From Streptomyces qaidamensis (lineage in GTDB: Bacteria; Actinomycetota; Actinomycetes; Streptomycetales; Streptomycetaceae), in NCBI RefSeq assembly GCF_001611795.1, contig NZ_CP015098.1, positions 2,976,001 through 3,040,000 on the forward strand: 64,000 nt of DNA. The letters are read 5' to 3'. Below are positions 27,816 through 35,398 of the stretch, piece by piece. Every line of letters starts with the position of its first letter. Positions within the stretch are counted from its first letter, which is position 1. Below the pieces are notes generated by a model. It had not been told where the DNA came from. It ran no database searches and saw nothing but the letters and a program-made list of their open reading frames with translations. The translations under genes and the position numbers were made by a program.

Positions 27816-28235
27816 GTGACGACCGCTGGACCGTCCGTGAAGGGCCGCGCCACCAAGCAGCGGGCCGCTGTGGCGGCGGCCCTGCAGGAGGTCGACGAGT
27901 TCCGCAGCGCGCAGGAACTGCACGACATGCTCAAGCACAAGGGCGACTCGGTCGGGCTCACCACGGTCTACCGCACCCTGCAGTCCCTCGCCGACGCCGG
28001 TGAGGTCGACGTCCTGCGCACGGCCGACGGTGAGTCGGTGTACCGGCGCTGTTCCACCGACGATCACCACCACCACCTCGTGTGCCGGAGCTGCGGCAAG
28101 GCCGTCGAGGTCGAGGGGCCGGCGGTGGAGAAGTGGGCCGAGTCCATCGCGGCCGAGCACGGGTATGTGAACGTGGCTCATACGGTGGAGATTTTCGGGA
28201 CCTGCGCGGACTGTGCGGGGGCCTCCGGCGGTTGA
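27816..28235 (+). CDS. zur: Zinc uptake regulator, Fur family
   Basis: Zinc-sensing repressor of 139 residues. The N-terminal winged helix includes FRSAQELHDMLKHKGDSVGL and TTVYRTLQSLADAGEV. Metal sites are visible as HHHHLVCRSCGK and the C-terminal CADC, which hold the structural zinc, and HGYVNVAHTVEIFG. GTG 27816 follows GAGGAGG. It lies 58 bases after znuB on the same strand. It should bind the two boxes before znuA; no box is obvious before zur itself. Confidence 0.93.
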   Translation: MTTAGPSVKGRATKQRAAVAAALQEVDEFRSAQELHDMLKHKGDSVGLTTVYRTLQSLADAGEVDVLRTADGESVYRRCSTDDHHHHLVCRSCGKAVEVEGPAVEKWAESIAAEHGYVNVAHTVEIFGTCADCAGASGG

Positions 28236-28251
28236 GCCGTTGATCGCCGTG

Positions 28252-28342
28252 GGGGTGGGCGCAGTTCGTCGGCTGCGGCTGGATCGTGGCTGGTCGCGCC
28301 CCGCGGCGGAGCCGCATCGGCACAGCCCCGCGCCCCTGAGGG
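28252..28342. repeat. Streptomyces-type dispersed GC-rich repeat
   Basis: The stretch around 28290-28340 (CGCGCCCCGCGGCGGAGCCG, then CATCGGCACAGCCCCGCG and CCCCTGAGG) resembles a palindromic intergenic element that I recall occurring many times in Streptomyces genomes. It lies between zur and the damaged MFS gene. The identification rests on memory; only one copy is in this window. Confidence 0.5.
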
Positions 28343-28360
28343 CGGAAGACTCCAGGCTTC

Positions 28361-29120
28361 CTACGCGGCCGGGCGCTGAGTCGGCGGCGGACGAGCAGGG
28401 ACAGGGCGGTGGAGGCCAGGATCACGGTGCCGCCGACGCGCAGGGTGAGGTCGTAGGCGCGTTCCGGGGCGGTCTCCGGGGTGAGCGAGGTGATGGCCGC
28501 CGCCGTGGCCGCGAGGCCGACGGCGCCCAGCGTGACGAGGGCGGTGAGGACGACGCCCGAGGCCTCGCCGGCGCGGGCGGGCGAGACGACCTGCTGGGTG
28601 GCCACACCGACGAAGGTCCAGCCCAGGCCGAGCCCGAGCGCGCACCAGGTGACGACCGGCAGGCAGAACCACCAGGACCAGGCCGGGCCCGGGTCGCCTC
28701 GGGAAAGGCGTTGGTGATCACGGACACCGACACGGGGAAGATCAGCGCCGCGCCCGCGCCCTGCACGGTCCGGGCCGCGACGAGCACGCCGAGGTCCGGC
28801 GCGAGGGCGCAGCCGACGGAGGCGGCGGCGAACAGCCCGGTCCCGGCCAGCAGGACCGGACGCCGGCCGAGGAGGTCGCCCAGTCGCCCGCCGACGGTGA
28901 ACAGGCAGCCGACGGCGAGCATGTACGCGGACAGCGTCCACTGGGCCGCGGAGACGGTCGTGTCCGGCTCTTCGGAGATCCCGGGGACGGCCGGGTCGAG
29001 CGCGAAGAAGTCCAGCTGGATGCAGAACAGGGCGAGCGAGGACGCGAGGAAGACCCCGGCCCGTCGGGTGGTCCGCCGGGGTACGCCGGGGTACGCCGAC
29101 GCCGGTGGAACCCATGCCAC
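28361..29120 (-). pseudogene. Broken MFS exporter gene (internal deletion plus frameshift)
   Basis: From GTG 29120 the first 150 or so codons encode the N-terminal helices of a DHA2-like exporter: FCIQLDFFALDPAVPGI, GGRLGDLLGRRPVLLAG and AARTVQGAGAALIFPVSVSV, then VITNAFPEATRA. Immediately after this (about base 28685) the frame changes and the sequence jumps to the last helices: LPVVTWCALGLGLGWTFVG, VATQQVVSPARAGEASGVVL and LVTLGAVGLAATAAAIT. Relatives have roughly 200 more residues between these parts. So the gene has lost its middle and is not functional. A dispersed repeat follows its 3' end. Confidence 0.8.
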
Positions 29121-29177
29121 CAGGACACCGCCGCCGCGGCCCGGCTGCCACCGGAGGGGTGCCGGGCCGCCCGCGCG

Positions 29178-30011
29178 TTACGGCTGTTCGCCCTCCATGG
29201 CCAGCAGTTCCTCGTTCGGGACGGCCCCGCCGAAGCGCCGGTCCCGCGAGGCGAACTCCAGGCAGGCCCGCCACAGGTCACGCCGGTCGAAGTCGGGCCA
29301 CAGCACGTCCTGGAAGACCATCTCGGCGTACGCGCTCTGCCAGATCAGGTAGTTGGAGGTGCGCTGCTCCCCGCTGGGACGCAGGAACAGGTCCACGTCC
29401 GGCATGTCCGGGTAGTACAGGTACTTCGCGAAGGTCTTCTCGCTGACCTTGGACGGGTCGAGCCTGCCGCTCTTCACGTCCTCCGCCATGGCCTTGGCGG
29501 CGTCGGCGATCTCGGCCCGGCCCCCGTAGTTCATGCAGAAGTACAGGGTCAGCCGGTCGTTGCCCTTGGTCTGCTCCTGAGCGACCTGGAGTTCCTTGGC
29601 GACCGAGCGCCACAGCTTGGGCATACGGCCCACCCAGCGCACCCGGATGCCCAGCTCGTCGAGCTGGTCGCGGGTCTTGCGGATGAAGTCCCGGTTGAAG
29701 TTCATCAGGAAGCGCACCTCGTCGGGCGAGCGCTTCCAGTTCTCGGTGGAGAAGGCGTACAGGGAGATGGCGCCCACGCCCATCTCGATGGCCCCCTGGA
29801 GCACGTCCAGCACGCGCTCGGCGCCGACCTTGTGCCCTTCGGTGCGCGGCAGGCCCCGGTCCTTGGCCCAGCGGCCGTTGCCGTCCATGACGATCGCCAC
29901 ATGCTGCGGTACGAACTCCCCGGGGATCTTCGGGGGCCGCGCGCCGGACGGGTGCGGCTCCGGCGTCCTGTACTCCCGGCGCTGGCGCCCCAGGATCCCG
30001 CGTACGGCCAT
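29178..30011 (-). CDS. uppS: Isoprenyl (undecaprenyl) diphosphate synthase
   Basis: Makes long-chain cis-polyprenyl diphosphate, the lipid carrier for cell-wall precursors. The 277-residue protein has the signature [20 protein letters not shown] with the catalytic Asp, the FSTENWKRS loop, [11 protein letters not shown] and [20 protein letters not shown]. The N-terminal 30 residues are an actinobacterial extension. It lies 80 bases downstream of recO on the same strand, the usual order. Whether the product is C50 or C55 is not decidable. Confidence 0.95.
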   Translation of the reverse strand: MAVRGILGRQRREYRTPEPHPSGARPPKIPGEFVPQHVAIVMDGNGRWAKDRGLPRTEGHKVGAERVLDVLQGAIEMGVGAISLYAFSTENWKRSPDEVRFLMNFNRDFIRKTRDQLDELGIRVRWVGRMPKLWRSVAKELQVAQEQTKGNDRLTLYFCMNYGGRAEIADAAKAMAEDVKSGRLDPSKVSEKTFAKYLYYPDMPDVDLFLRPSGEQRTSNYLIWQSAYAEMVFQDVLWPDFDRRDLWRACLEFASRDRRFGGAVPNEELLAMEGEQP

Positions 30012-30091
30012 GTGTCTCTCGTCTCCTCGTGCTCGCTTGCTCTGTTTTCCGCTGCTGGCGATGTCCGCTGCTCGCGTCTGCGCTGCTCGCG

Positions 30092-30838
30092 CTACTTCTC
30101 GACGTAGCGCAGGGAGCGCAGGCCGCGCTCCATGTGCCAGTGCAGATACGCGGACACCAGCCCGCTGCCCTCGCGGACGTAGCGCGCCTCGCACGCGTCC
30201 GCGGTCTCCCAGTCTCCCGTAAGCAGGGCGCCGAGGAGTTCCAGGGCCTGGGGCGAGGGTACGACGCTGCCGGGCACCCGGCAGTCCACGCAGACGGAAC
30301 CGCCCGACGCGACGGAGAAGAACCGGTTGGGCCCGGGCATCCCGCACTTGGCGCAGTCGGTGAAGCTCGGGGCGTACCCGTTGACGGCGAGGGAGCGGAG
30401 CAGGAACGCGTCGAGCACGAGGTGCGGTGCGTGCTCCCCCCGGGCGAGGGTCCGCAGGCCTCCGACCAGCAGCAGGTACTGCTGCACGGCCGGCTCCCCC
30501 TCATGGTCGGTGAACCGCTCGGCGGTCTCCAGCATGACGGTGCCGGCCGTGTACCGCGCGTAGTCGCTGACGATCCCGCCGCCGTAGGGCGCGATGGTCT
30601 CGCTCTGCGTGCACAGCGGCAGTCCCCGCCCGACGAGCTCGCTGCCCTTGGCGAAGAACTGCACGTCGACGTGGGAGAACGGCTCCAGGCGCGCACCGAA
30701 CTTCGACTTCGTCCGGCGCACGCCCCGGGCCACCGCGCGCACCCGTCCGTGACCGCGTGTGAGCAGCGTGATGATCCGGTCCGCCTCACCCAGCTTCTGG
30801 GTGCGCAGCACGATGCCGTCGTCGCGGAACAGACTCAT
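30092..30838 (-). CDS. recO: DNA repair protein RecO
   Basis: Mediator that helps load RecA at gaps together with RecF and RecR. The 248-residue protein has the N-terminal OB fold ([35 protein letters not shown]) and a C-terminal zinc finger with Cys pairs CAKCG and CVDC. Length matches actinobacterial RecO. It heads the recO-uppS pair. The 80-base spacer to uppS contains short repeats of CTGCTCGCG with no evident role. Confidence 0.95.
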   Translation of the reverse strand: MSLFRDDGIVLRTQKLGEADRIITLLTRGHGRVRAVARGVRRTKSKFGARLEPFSHVDVQFFAKGSELVGRGLPLCTQSETIAPYGGGIVSDYARYTAGTVMLETAERFTDHEGEPAVQQYLLLVGGLRTLARGEHAPHLVLDAFLLRSLAVNGYAPSFTDCAKCGMPGPNRFFSVASGGSVCVDCRVPGSVVPSPQALELLGALLTGDWETADACEARYVREGSGLVSAYLHWHMERGLRSLRYVEK

Positions 30839-30864
30839 GGAGCCATTCTGGCAGGGTCGTCACG

Positions 30865-31080
30865 TCAAGGGACCTCGCCCCTGCTGCGGGCGTTGGCGTA
30901 CGCGGTCGCCGCGCGCAGCCGCTCGGCCGGGGTGGCGTGCCGGACGGCTCCGGGCTCGGCGTCCCACTCCCTGCCGCCCCCGTACGGCCGCAACTGCACG
31001 TAGGGCCCCTCATGCCCCATCACGATGCCGATGCGGCCGCTGCGGGTGTCCACGACGTACGCGCCGACGGGGGGCTTCAT
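30865..31080 (-). CDS. Small conserved Streptomyces protein (71 residues)
   Basis: Starts MKPPVGAYVVDTRSGRIGIV, followed by a conserved block, GHEGPYVQLRPYGGGREWD. I recall proteins with this core across Streptomyces, with no known function; the beta-rich start suggests a small SH3-like barrel. It overlaps the preceding gene by ATGA, so the two are translated together. It ends 27 bases before the recO start and could be part of the recO transcript. Confidence 0.7.
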   Translation of the reverse strand: MKPPVGAYVVDTRSGRIGIVMGHEGPYVQLRPYGGGREWDAEPGAVRHATPAERLRAATAYANARSRGEVP

Positions 31081-31283
31081 CGCGGCACCGCCGCGAGCCG
31101 CCGGGCGGTAGCCGATGCACACCGGCCCCCTTCGACGAGCGGGCAGGACACTTCCCTCACAAAACTCACCGGGTCAAGTCCCGGTGAGGGGAAATTAATT
31201 CCGGCCTTGACGAGTTCTGCCCGCAATTCTTTCACCACGTCCTCCGCTTCTCCGGCGCAGAGCGCCGAGTGTCGTGCCTCCAC
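31077..31283 (-). CDS. Small conserved Streptomyces protein (68 residues)
   Basis: From GTG 31283 (GGGGAG five bases upstream): an amphipathic helix region DVVKELRAELVKAGI, then LDPVSFVREVSCPLVEGGRC and ASATARRLAAV. The pattern ELR-AL-AGI...DPV...PLVELGRC...TA-RLA is one I recall in many short Streptomyces proteins. Function is unknown. It is coupled by ATGA to the 71-residue gene, as such pairs commonly are. Confidence 0.68.
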   Translation of the reverse strand: MEARHSALCAGEAEDVVKELRAELVKAGINFPSPGLDPVSFVREVSCPLVEGGRCASATARRLAAVPR

Positions 31284-31516
31284 CGTGCTCCCCTTCCTTT
31301 CACGGTTTCACTCTTCGCATCCCCCTGGTCACGCTCCGCGTCTACACTCTGGAAGGGTCTGTGCCGTACAACTGCGGCGCGGCACAAAGGGGTTCGGCAC
31401 GGGGCGCTGCAAAAGGGCGCCAATTCAGCGGGGCACTCGTCCTGGGGTAATCCCCCTGGAATTCCGGGAGTTACCCGGATGTGGCCGCCGGCTGAAGTCC
31501 GCCAGGCTTGCTCGGT
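31284..31516. promoter_or_regulatory. Divergent intergenic region before the TAP-like hydrolase
   Basis: This 233-base gap between divergent genes contains a 7-bp inverted repeat TGTGCCG/CGGCACA (31360-31366 and 31380-31386) that may be an operator. No convincing promoter pair or RNA gene was found. Confidence 0.3.
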
Positions 31517-33013
31517 ATGAAGCAGATCACGAAGCATGTGGCGCTGGTCGCCGCCGCCGGTGCGATGCTCGGGTTCGCCGGGCCCGGTGGGGCGTCCGAG
31601 CCGGCACCGGGCTCCCTCGACTGGACCCGGTGCACCGGGTCCGGCCTCGACCCCAGACAGCAGTGCGCCACCCTCGCCGTCCCCATGGACTACTCCGACC
31701 CCGACAGCCCGGAGATCCGGATCGCCGTCAGCCGGATCCCCGGTGAGAAGCCGTCCGCGCGGCGGGGCGCGCTGTTACTCATCCCGGGCGGGCCCGGCGG
31801 GGACAGTCTCGGCGACCCCTCCGGCAAGGGGCAGAAGCTGCCGCAGAAGGTGCGGGACGCCTACGATCTCATCGGGTTCGCGCCGCGCGGGATGGCGCCC
31901 TCCACTTCCGTCGACTGCAAGCTCGACCCGGCCGACATCAGCATGACGAAGCGTCTGCCCTGGCCGGCCCCGGACGGTTCCGTCGACGGGAACATGGCCA
32001 CCGCCCGGCGTACGGCCGAGGCCTGTGCCCGAAACGGCGGTGAGCTGATCCGGCACATCAGCACCGCCAACGAGGCCCGCGACCTGGACCGCCTGCGGGC
32101 CGCCCTCGGTGAGAAGAAGATCTCCGCGTGGGGCGTCTCGTACGGCACCTACGTCGGCGCCGTCTACGGCCAGTTGTTCCCGCACCGCACCGACCGCATC
32201 GTGCTGGACAGCAACAACAACCCCGACCACACCCGCGTGACCCGCAACTGGCTCGCCGCCTTCGAGACCGGCGTCGAGGACAACTTCCCCGAGTTCGCCA
32301 AGTGGGCGTCCAGGCCGGGCAATCCGCACCGGGTCGCCCGTACGCCCGCCGAGGTCCGCTCCGGCTTCCTGCGGCTCGCCGCCCGGCTGGACCGCGACCC
32401 GCTCCCCTGGCCCGGCGCCAACCCCCCGCTGCTGGACGGCAACGCGCTCCGCCAGACCATGCTGTCCAGCCTCTACGACCCCGACGACTACCCGGTCCTG
32501 GCCGAGGCCGTCCGGGCCGCCCGCAAGGACACCGTGCCGCCCGCGCCCGAGGCCCCGCCCGAGCCGGTCCTGCAGAACGTCGCCGCGGTCGGCGTCGGCA
32601 CCGTCTGCAACGACGTCGAGTGGCCCGGCTCGGCCGCCGCGTACCAGAAGGACGTCGACGAGAGCCGGGCCGCGTACCCGCTGACCGCGGGTATGCCGCG
32701 CGGGCCGATGGTGTGCGCCGCGTGGCCGTACAAGCCGAAGGAGCCGGCCGTGCGGATCACCGACCGCGGCCCCTCGAACATCCTGCTCGTGCAGAACGAA
32801 CGGGATGTCGCCACCCCGCTGGCGGGAGCCCTCAAGCTGCGGCAGGCCCTCGGCGACCGGGCGGTCATGGTCACCGTGAACTCCACGGGCCACGACGCCT
32901 ATCTGGCCAACGGCAACGCCTGCGGTGACGCCACGGTCTCCCGCTTCCTGGCGACGGGCGAGCGCCCTCACCGGGACCGGTACTGCGACCAGGGACCGTT
33001 CAGCGTTCGGTGA
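31517..33013 (+). CDS. Secreted alpha/beta hydrolase, TAP/SlpD-type aminopeptidase family
   Basis: Probable extracytoplasmic tripeptidyl aminopeptidase-like hydrolase of 498 residues. A signal peptide is present (KHVALVAAAGAMLGFAGPGG). The alpha/beta fold shows the oxyanion motif IPGGPGGDS, nucleophile Ser in SAWGVSYGTYVGAVYG, catalytic Asp in NERDVATPLAGA and His in STGHDAYL before the C-terminal TAP domain Cys residues (NACGDATVS, YCDQGPF). The usual GFDPRG loop reads GFAPRG, a mild departure. ATG 31517 has only a weak ribosome site. Its last 14 bases overlap the convergent VOC gene. Confidence 0.87.
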   Translation: MKQITKHVALVAAAGAMLGFAGPGGASEPAPGSLDWTRCTGSGLDPRQQCATLAVPMDYSDPDSPEIRIAVSRIPGEKPSARRGALLLIPGGPGGDSLGDPSGKGQKLPQKVRDAYDLIGFAPRGMAPSTSVDCKLDPADISMTKRLPWPAPDGSVDGNMATARRTAEACARNGGELIRHISTANEARDLDRLRAALGEKKISAWGVSYGTYVGAVYGQLFPHRTDRIVLDSNNNPDHTRVTRNWLAAFETGVEDNFPEFAKWASRPGNPHRVARTPAEVRSGFLRLAARLDRDPLPWPGANPPLLDGNALRQTMLSSLYDPDDYPVLAEAVRAARKDTVPPAPEAPPEPVLQNVAAVGVGTVCNDVEWPGSAAAYQKDVDESRAAYPLTAGMPRGPMVCAAWPYKPKEPAVRITDRGPSNILLVQNERDVATPLAGALKLRQALGDRAVMVTVNSTGHDAYLANGNACGDATVSRFLATGERPHRDRYCDQGPFSVR

Positions 33014-33437
33014 GGGGGGCCGGGGCCTCCTGGACCGCCCAGCCGTTGCCGTCGGGGTCCTGGAAGAAGAGGAAGGAGTTCCAGCTGTCCTCGCCCCGGC
33101 CCTCCGCCCAGCCGGACGCGCCCACGTGCAGGACCGGGGTCACCTCGACCCCGCGCCCCACCAGCGCCGCCCTGGCCGCCTCGATGTCCGTCACGCAGAG
33201 CTGGAGGCCCCGCAGCGAACCGGGGGCCATCCGCGGCTGCCCCGGTGACTCGGGCATCCCCGACTCCAGCACGATCGAGCAGCGGGACCCGGGCGGGGTG
33301 AGCTGGACGAAGCGGCCGACGCCCTCGAAGAACGCGGCGTCGGTCTCGGCGCGGAATCCGCACTGGTCCTGGTAGAAGGCCTTGGCCCGGTCCAGATCGG
33401 AGACCGGCACGACGAGCACTTCGAGGGTCCAGTCCAT
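33000..33437 (-). CDS. VOC-superfamily (glyoxalase-like) protein
   Basis: A 145-residue protein with LEVLVVPVSDLDRAKAFYQD at the start and FLFFQDPDGNGWAVQE at the end, the two halves of a VOC fold; the central LQLCVTDIEAARAAL begins the second unit. Most relatives are uncharacterised or act on small electrophiles. ATG 33437 has GGGGAGG upstream. Its 3' end overlaps the hydrolase gene on the other strand by 14 bases. Confidence 0.83.
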   Translation of the reverse strand: MDWTLEVLVVPVSDLDRAKAFYQDQCGFRAETDAAFFEGVGRFVQLTPPGSRCSIVLESGMPESPGQPRMAPGSLRGLQLCVTDIEAARAALVGRGVEVTPVLHVGASGWAEGRGEDSWNSFLFFQDPDGNGWAVQEAPAPLTER

Positions 33438-33485
33438 ACGCGCACCTCCCCGGCCATGGTCCCCCCGCCGCACGGACCGCGCGCG

Positions 33486-34628
33486 TCAGCCGTGCCGGCC
33501 GTACCGGCGTGCCACCGCGCGGAACGCCTCCTTCGGCTCCCAGTGCCAGTCGGAGGCGGGGTCGTCGGGGTGATCCTTGATCACCTTGGTGAGGGCGTAC
33601 GACGCCATGTCGAGGTCGAGGCGGGGGGTTTCCGGGCGGTGCGGGGCGTCCGCGCTGATGAACTCGAAGGCCATCGCCGCGTACAGGCCCATCGACGCGA
33701 AGACGTCCAGCAGCCCGCCCACGTAGTCGGCCTGGACGCGCTCGCTGCGGACCGGGTTTCCCTTGATCTCCGGCGGCTCCTTGTCGTAGTCGACGATGTC
33801 CCAGCCCATGCCGCCGGTCTCGGGTGCACCGGCGTACGCGCACGTGCCGAACTCGGTGATGGCGAGCGGCTTGCCCCACCGCAGGTACTGCTTCAGCTCC
33901 CGGACGTGGTCGGACGGCTTCTCGAAGTGCGCGTAGTAGTCGATGCCGACGATGTCGAAGAGGCTCCAGTCGGGGTCGTCGATGCTCTGGGCGGCGGCGT
34001 AGCCGAGGTTTCCCTTGAAGACGGAGCGGCCGGCCTTCGCGGCCTTCGCCGTGAAGTCGGCGAGCCGGCGCAGCGTCCGGGGCCAGTCGACCGTGCCGTT
34101 CTGGAGGTGCCTGATCCGGTCCAGAACCGTCTCGCCCGGCAGGATGCCGGGGACGAACAGCCAGAACTCGCAGCCGACGCTGAAGTCGACGCTCGCGCCC
34201 TGCCTGCGCAGCCGCTCCGCGAACCGCCCGGTCTCGGCGAGGTGCTCCAGGATGTCGCGCTGCGGGGCGTCCCCGAGGGTCGGCTGCAGCCACACGTGCA
34301 GTCCGCGCTCGGCGGCCTCGGCGGCGGTGCTCGTGAGGCGTTCGACGCCGTCGCCCGTGACGTCGACGGTGTCGGCGTGCAGGTCGTCCCGGATGGCCCG
34401 GATGTCGTGGCGCATCCGCCGGGCGCTCCACGCGGTGCCCGGCGTCTCCCCCGCCCCGACCGTGTAGACGACGCCCCGCCGGCGCAGTCCCCGGCCGGGC
34501 CGGGCTTCCGTGGCCCGGGCCTGCCCCTTCGGTCCCACCGCCCCGGCGATCCCCACCGCCGCCGCCCCGGCCAGGAACTGCGACCGGCTGATCCCCTTCG
34601 CCTGCTTGATCCCCTTGGGCTCTTCCAT
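33486..34628 (-). CDS. Exported TIM-barrel (glycosidase-like) protein
   Basis: A 380-residue protein with an N-terminal signal (ISRSQFLAGAAAVGIAGAVG) followed by a domain with features of retaining beta-glycosidases: VTGDGVERL, GLHVWLQPTLGD, SVGCEFWLF (Glu at the end of strand 4) and LAITEFGTCAYAGA (Glu at strand 7). I recall this family being labelled 'abortive infection protein' in some databases without support; a cell-surface glycosidase is more consistent with the residues seen. ATG 34628 lacks a strong ribosome site; GTG 34637 is an alternative. No neighbour hints at the substrate. Confidence 0.65.
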   Translation of the reverse strand: MEEPKGIKQAKGISRSQFLAGAAAVGIAGAVGPKGQARATEARPGRGLRRRGVVYTVGAGETPGTAWSARRMRHDIRAIRDDLHADTVDVTGDGVERLTSTAAEAAERGLHVWLQPTLGDAPQRDILEHLAETGRFAERLRRQGASVDFSVGCEFWLFVPGILPGETVLDRIRHLQNGTVDWPRTLRRLADFTAKAAKAGRSVFKGNLGYAAAQSIDDPDWSLFDIVGIDYYAHFEKPSDHVRELKQYLRWGKPLAITEFGTCAYAGAPETGGMGWDIVDYDKEPPEIKGNPVRSERVQADYVGGLLDVFASMGLYAAMAFEFISADAPHRPETPRLDLDMASYALTKVIKDHPDDPASDWHWEPKEAFRAVARRYGRHG

Positions 34629-34727
34629 GCCGCCCACTGTGCCGAGCGGGCGCCGGGGCCGGCTGTCGGCCGAAGGTCTACGGCAGCGCGACCGAGGTAT
34701 GAGGTGCCGCGCCGAAGGAGACGCTCA

Positions 34728-35180
34728 TCAGGCTCGTCCCTCGCCGAAGCGGCGTACGTACCGCCGCTGCCAGGGCGTCTCCACGGCATGCCGGTCGTAG
34801 TGCCGGCGGACGTACTCCACCGCCTCCTCCCCCGGCACGCCGTCGAGCACCGCCAGGCAGGCCAGGGCCGTGCCCGTGCGGCCGCGTCCGCCGCCGCAGG
34901 CGATCTCCACCCGCTCCCCGGCGGCCCGCTCCCATACGCCGGCCAGCACCGCGCGGGCGGCCGCCCGGTCCGCCGGGAGGCGGAAGTCGGGCCAGTGGAT
35001 CCAGGCGGACTCCCAGGGGACCTCCGGCGGCTGCCTGCCGAGCAGGTAGACGCCGTAGGAGGGCAGGGGCGCGTCGGGGTTCAGGGGGTGCCGTAGGCCC
35101 CGGCCTCGTACCAGGCGGCCCGAGGGCAGTCGCAGGGCACCGGCGTCACTCTCGCTCCACAGCTCGCTCACGCTCCTCAT
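34728..35180 (-). CDS. Dual-specificity/tyrosine-phosphatase-like protein
   Basis: About 150 residues with the CX5R active-site loop in VEIACGGGRGRTGTALACL (Cys, then Arg five residues on) and a possible general acid Asp in IHWPDFRLPAD. This is a small cytoplasmic phosphatase of the DSP/PTP fold; substrate could be phospho-Tyr, phospho-Ser or a phosphoinositide-like molecule. ATG 35180 or 35183 are equally possible. It is divergent from the transporter operon at 35399, and the 215-base gap holds that operon's promoter. Confidence 0.78.
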   Translation of the reverse strand: MRSVSELWSESDAGALRLPSGRLVRGRGLRHPLNPDAPLPSYGVYLLGRQPPEVPWESAWIHWPDFRLPADRAAARAVLAGVWERAAGERVEIACGGGRGRTGTALACLAVLDGVPGEEAVEYVRRHYDRHAVETPWQRRYVRRFGEGRA

Positions 35181-35295
35181 CATGCTCCGCGTTCGTCCGC
35201 CCGGTGGCGGACTCCCCCTGACAGGCGGTCAACTCACGTCGGAGGCGGTGCCGATGGCCCGGCCTCGGGTGGATACGCCATTCGTGTGCGATCCC

Positions 35296-35324
35296 TTGAC
35301 CGCCCCCACGGCCCCTCCTATGGT
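35296..35324 (+). promoter_or_regulatory. Housekeeping-type promoter of the ABC importer operon
   Basis: TTGACC (35296-35301) and TATGGT (35319-35324) are separated by exactly 17 bases, a near-consensus HrdB-type promoter. Transcription would start near 35331, giving a 5' leader of about 68 bases before GTG 35399. Confidence 0.65.
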
Positions 35325-35398
35325 CGCGCTGACCCCAGGACGTAGGACGTCGTATCTCCCCTGCCAGTCCCCTGCCACCGCATCTCGCTGGAGGACCC

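Noticed and set aside
28236..28360. Possible small RNA or tRNA between zur and the MFS remnant
   Set aside because: No cloverleaf or promoter was found; the sequence is better explained by a dispersed repeat.
29081..29100. Short tandem repeat GGGGTACGCC x2
   Set aside because: Only two copies of ten bases inside the start of a damaged gene; no CRISPR-like spacer structure.
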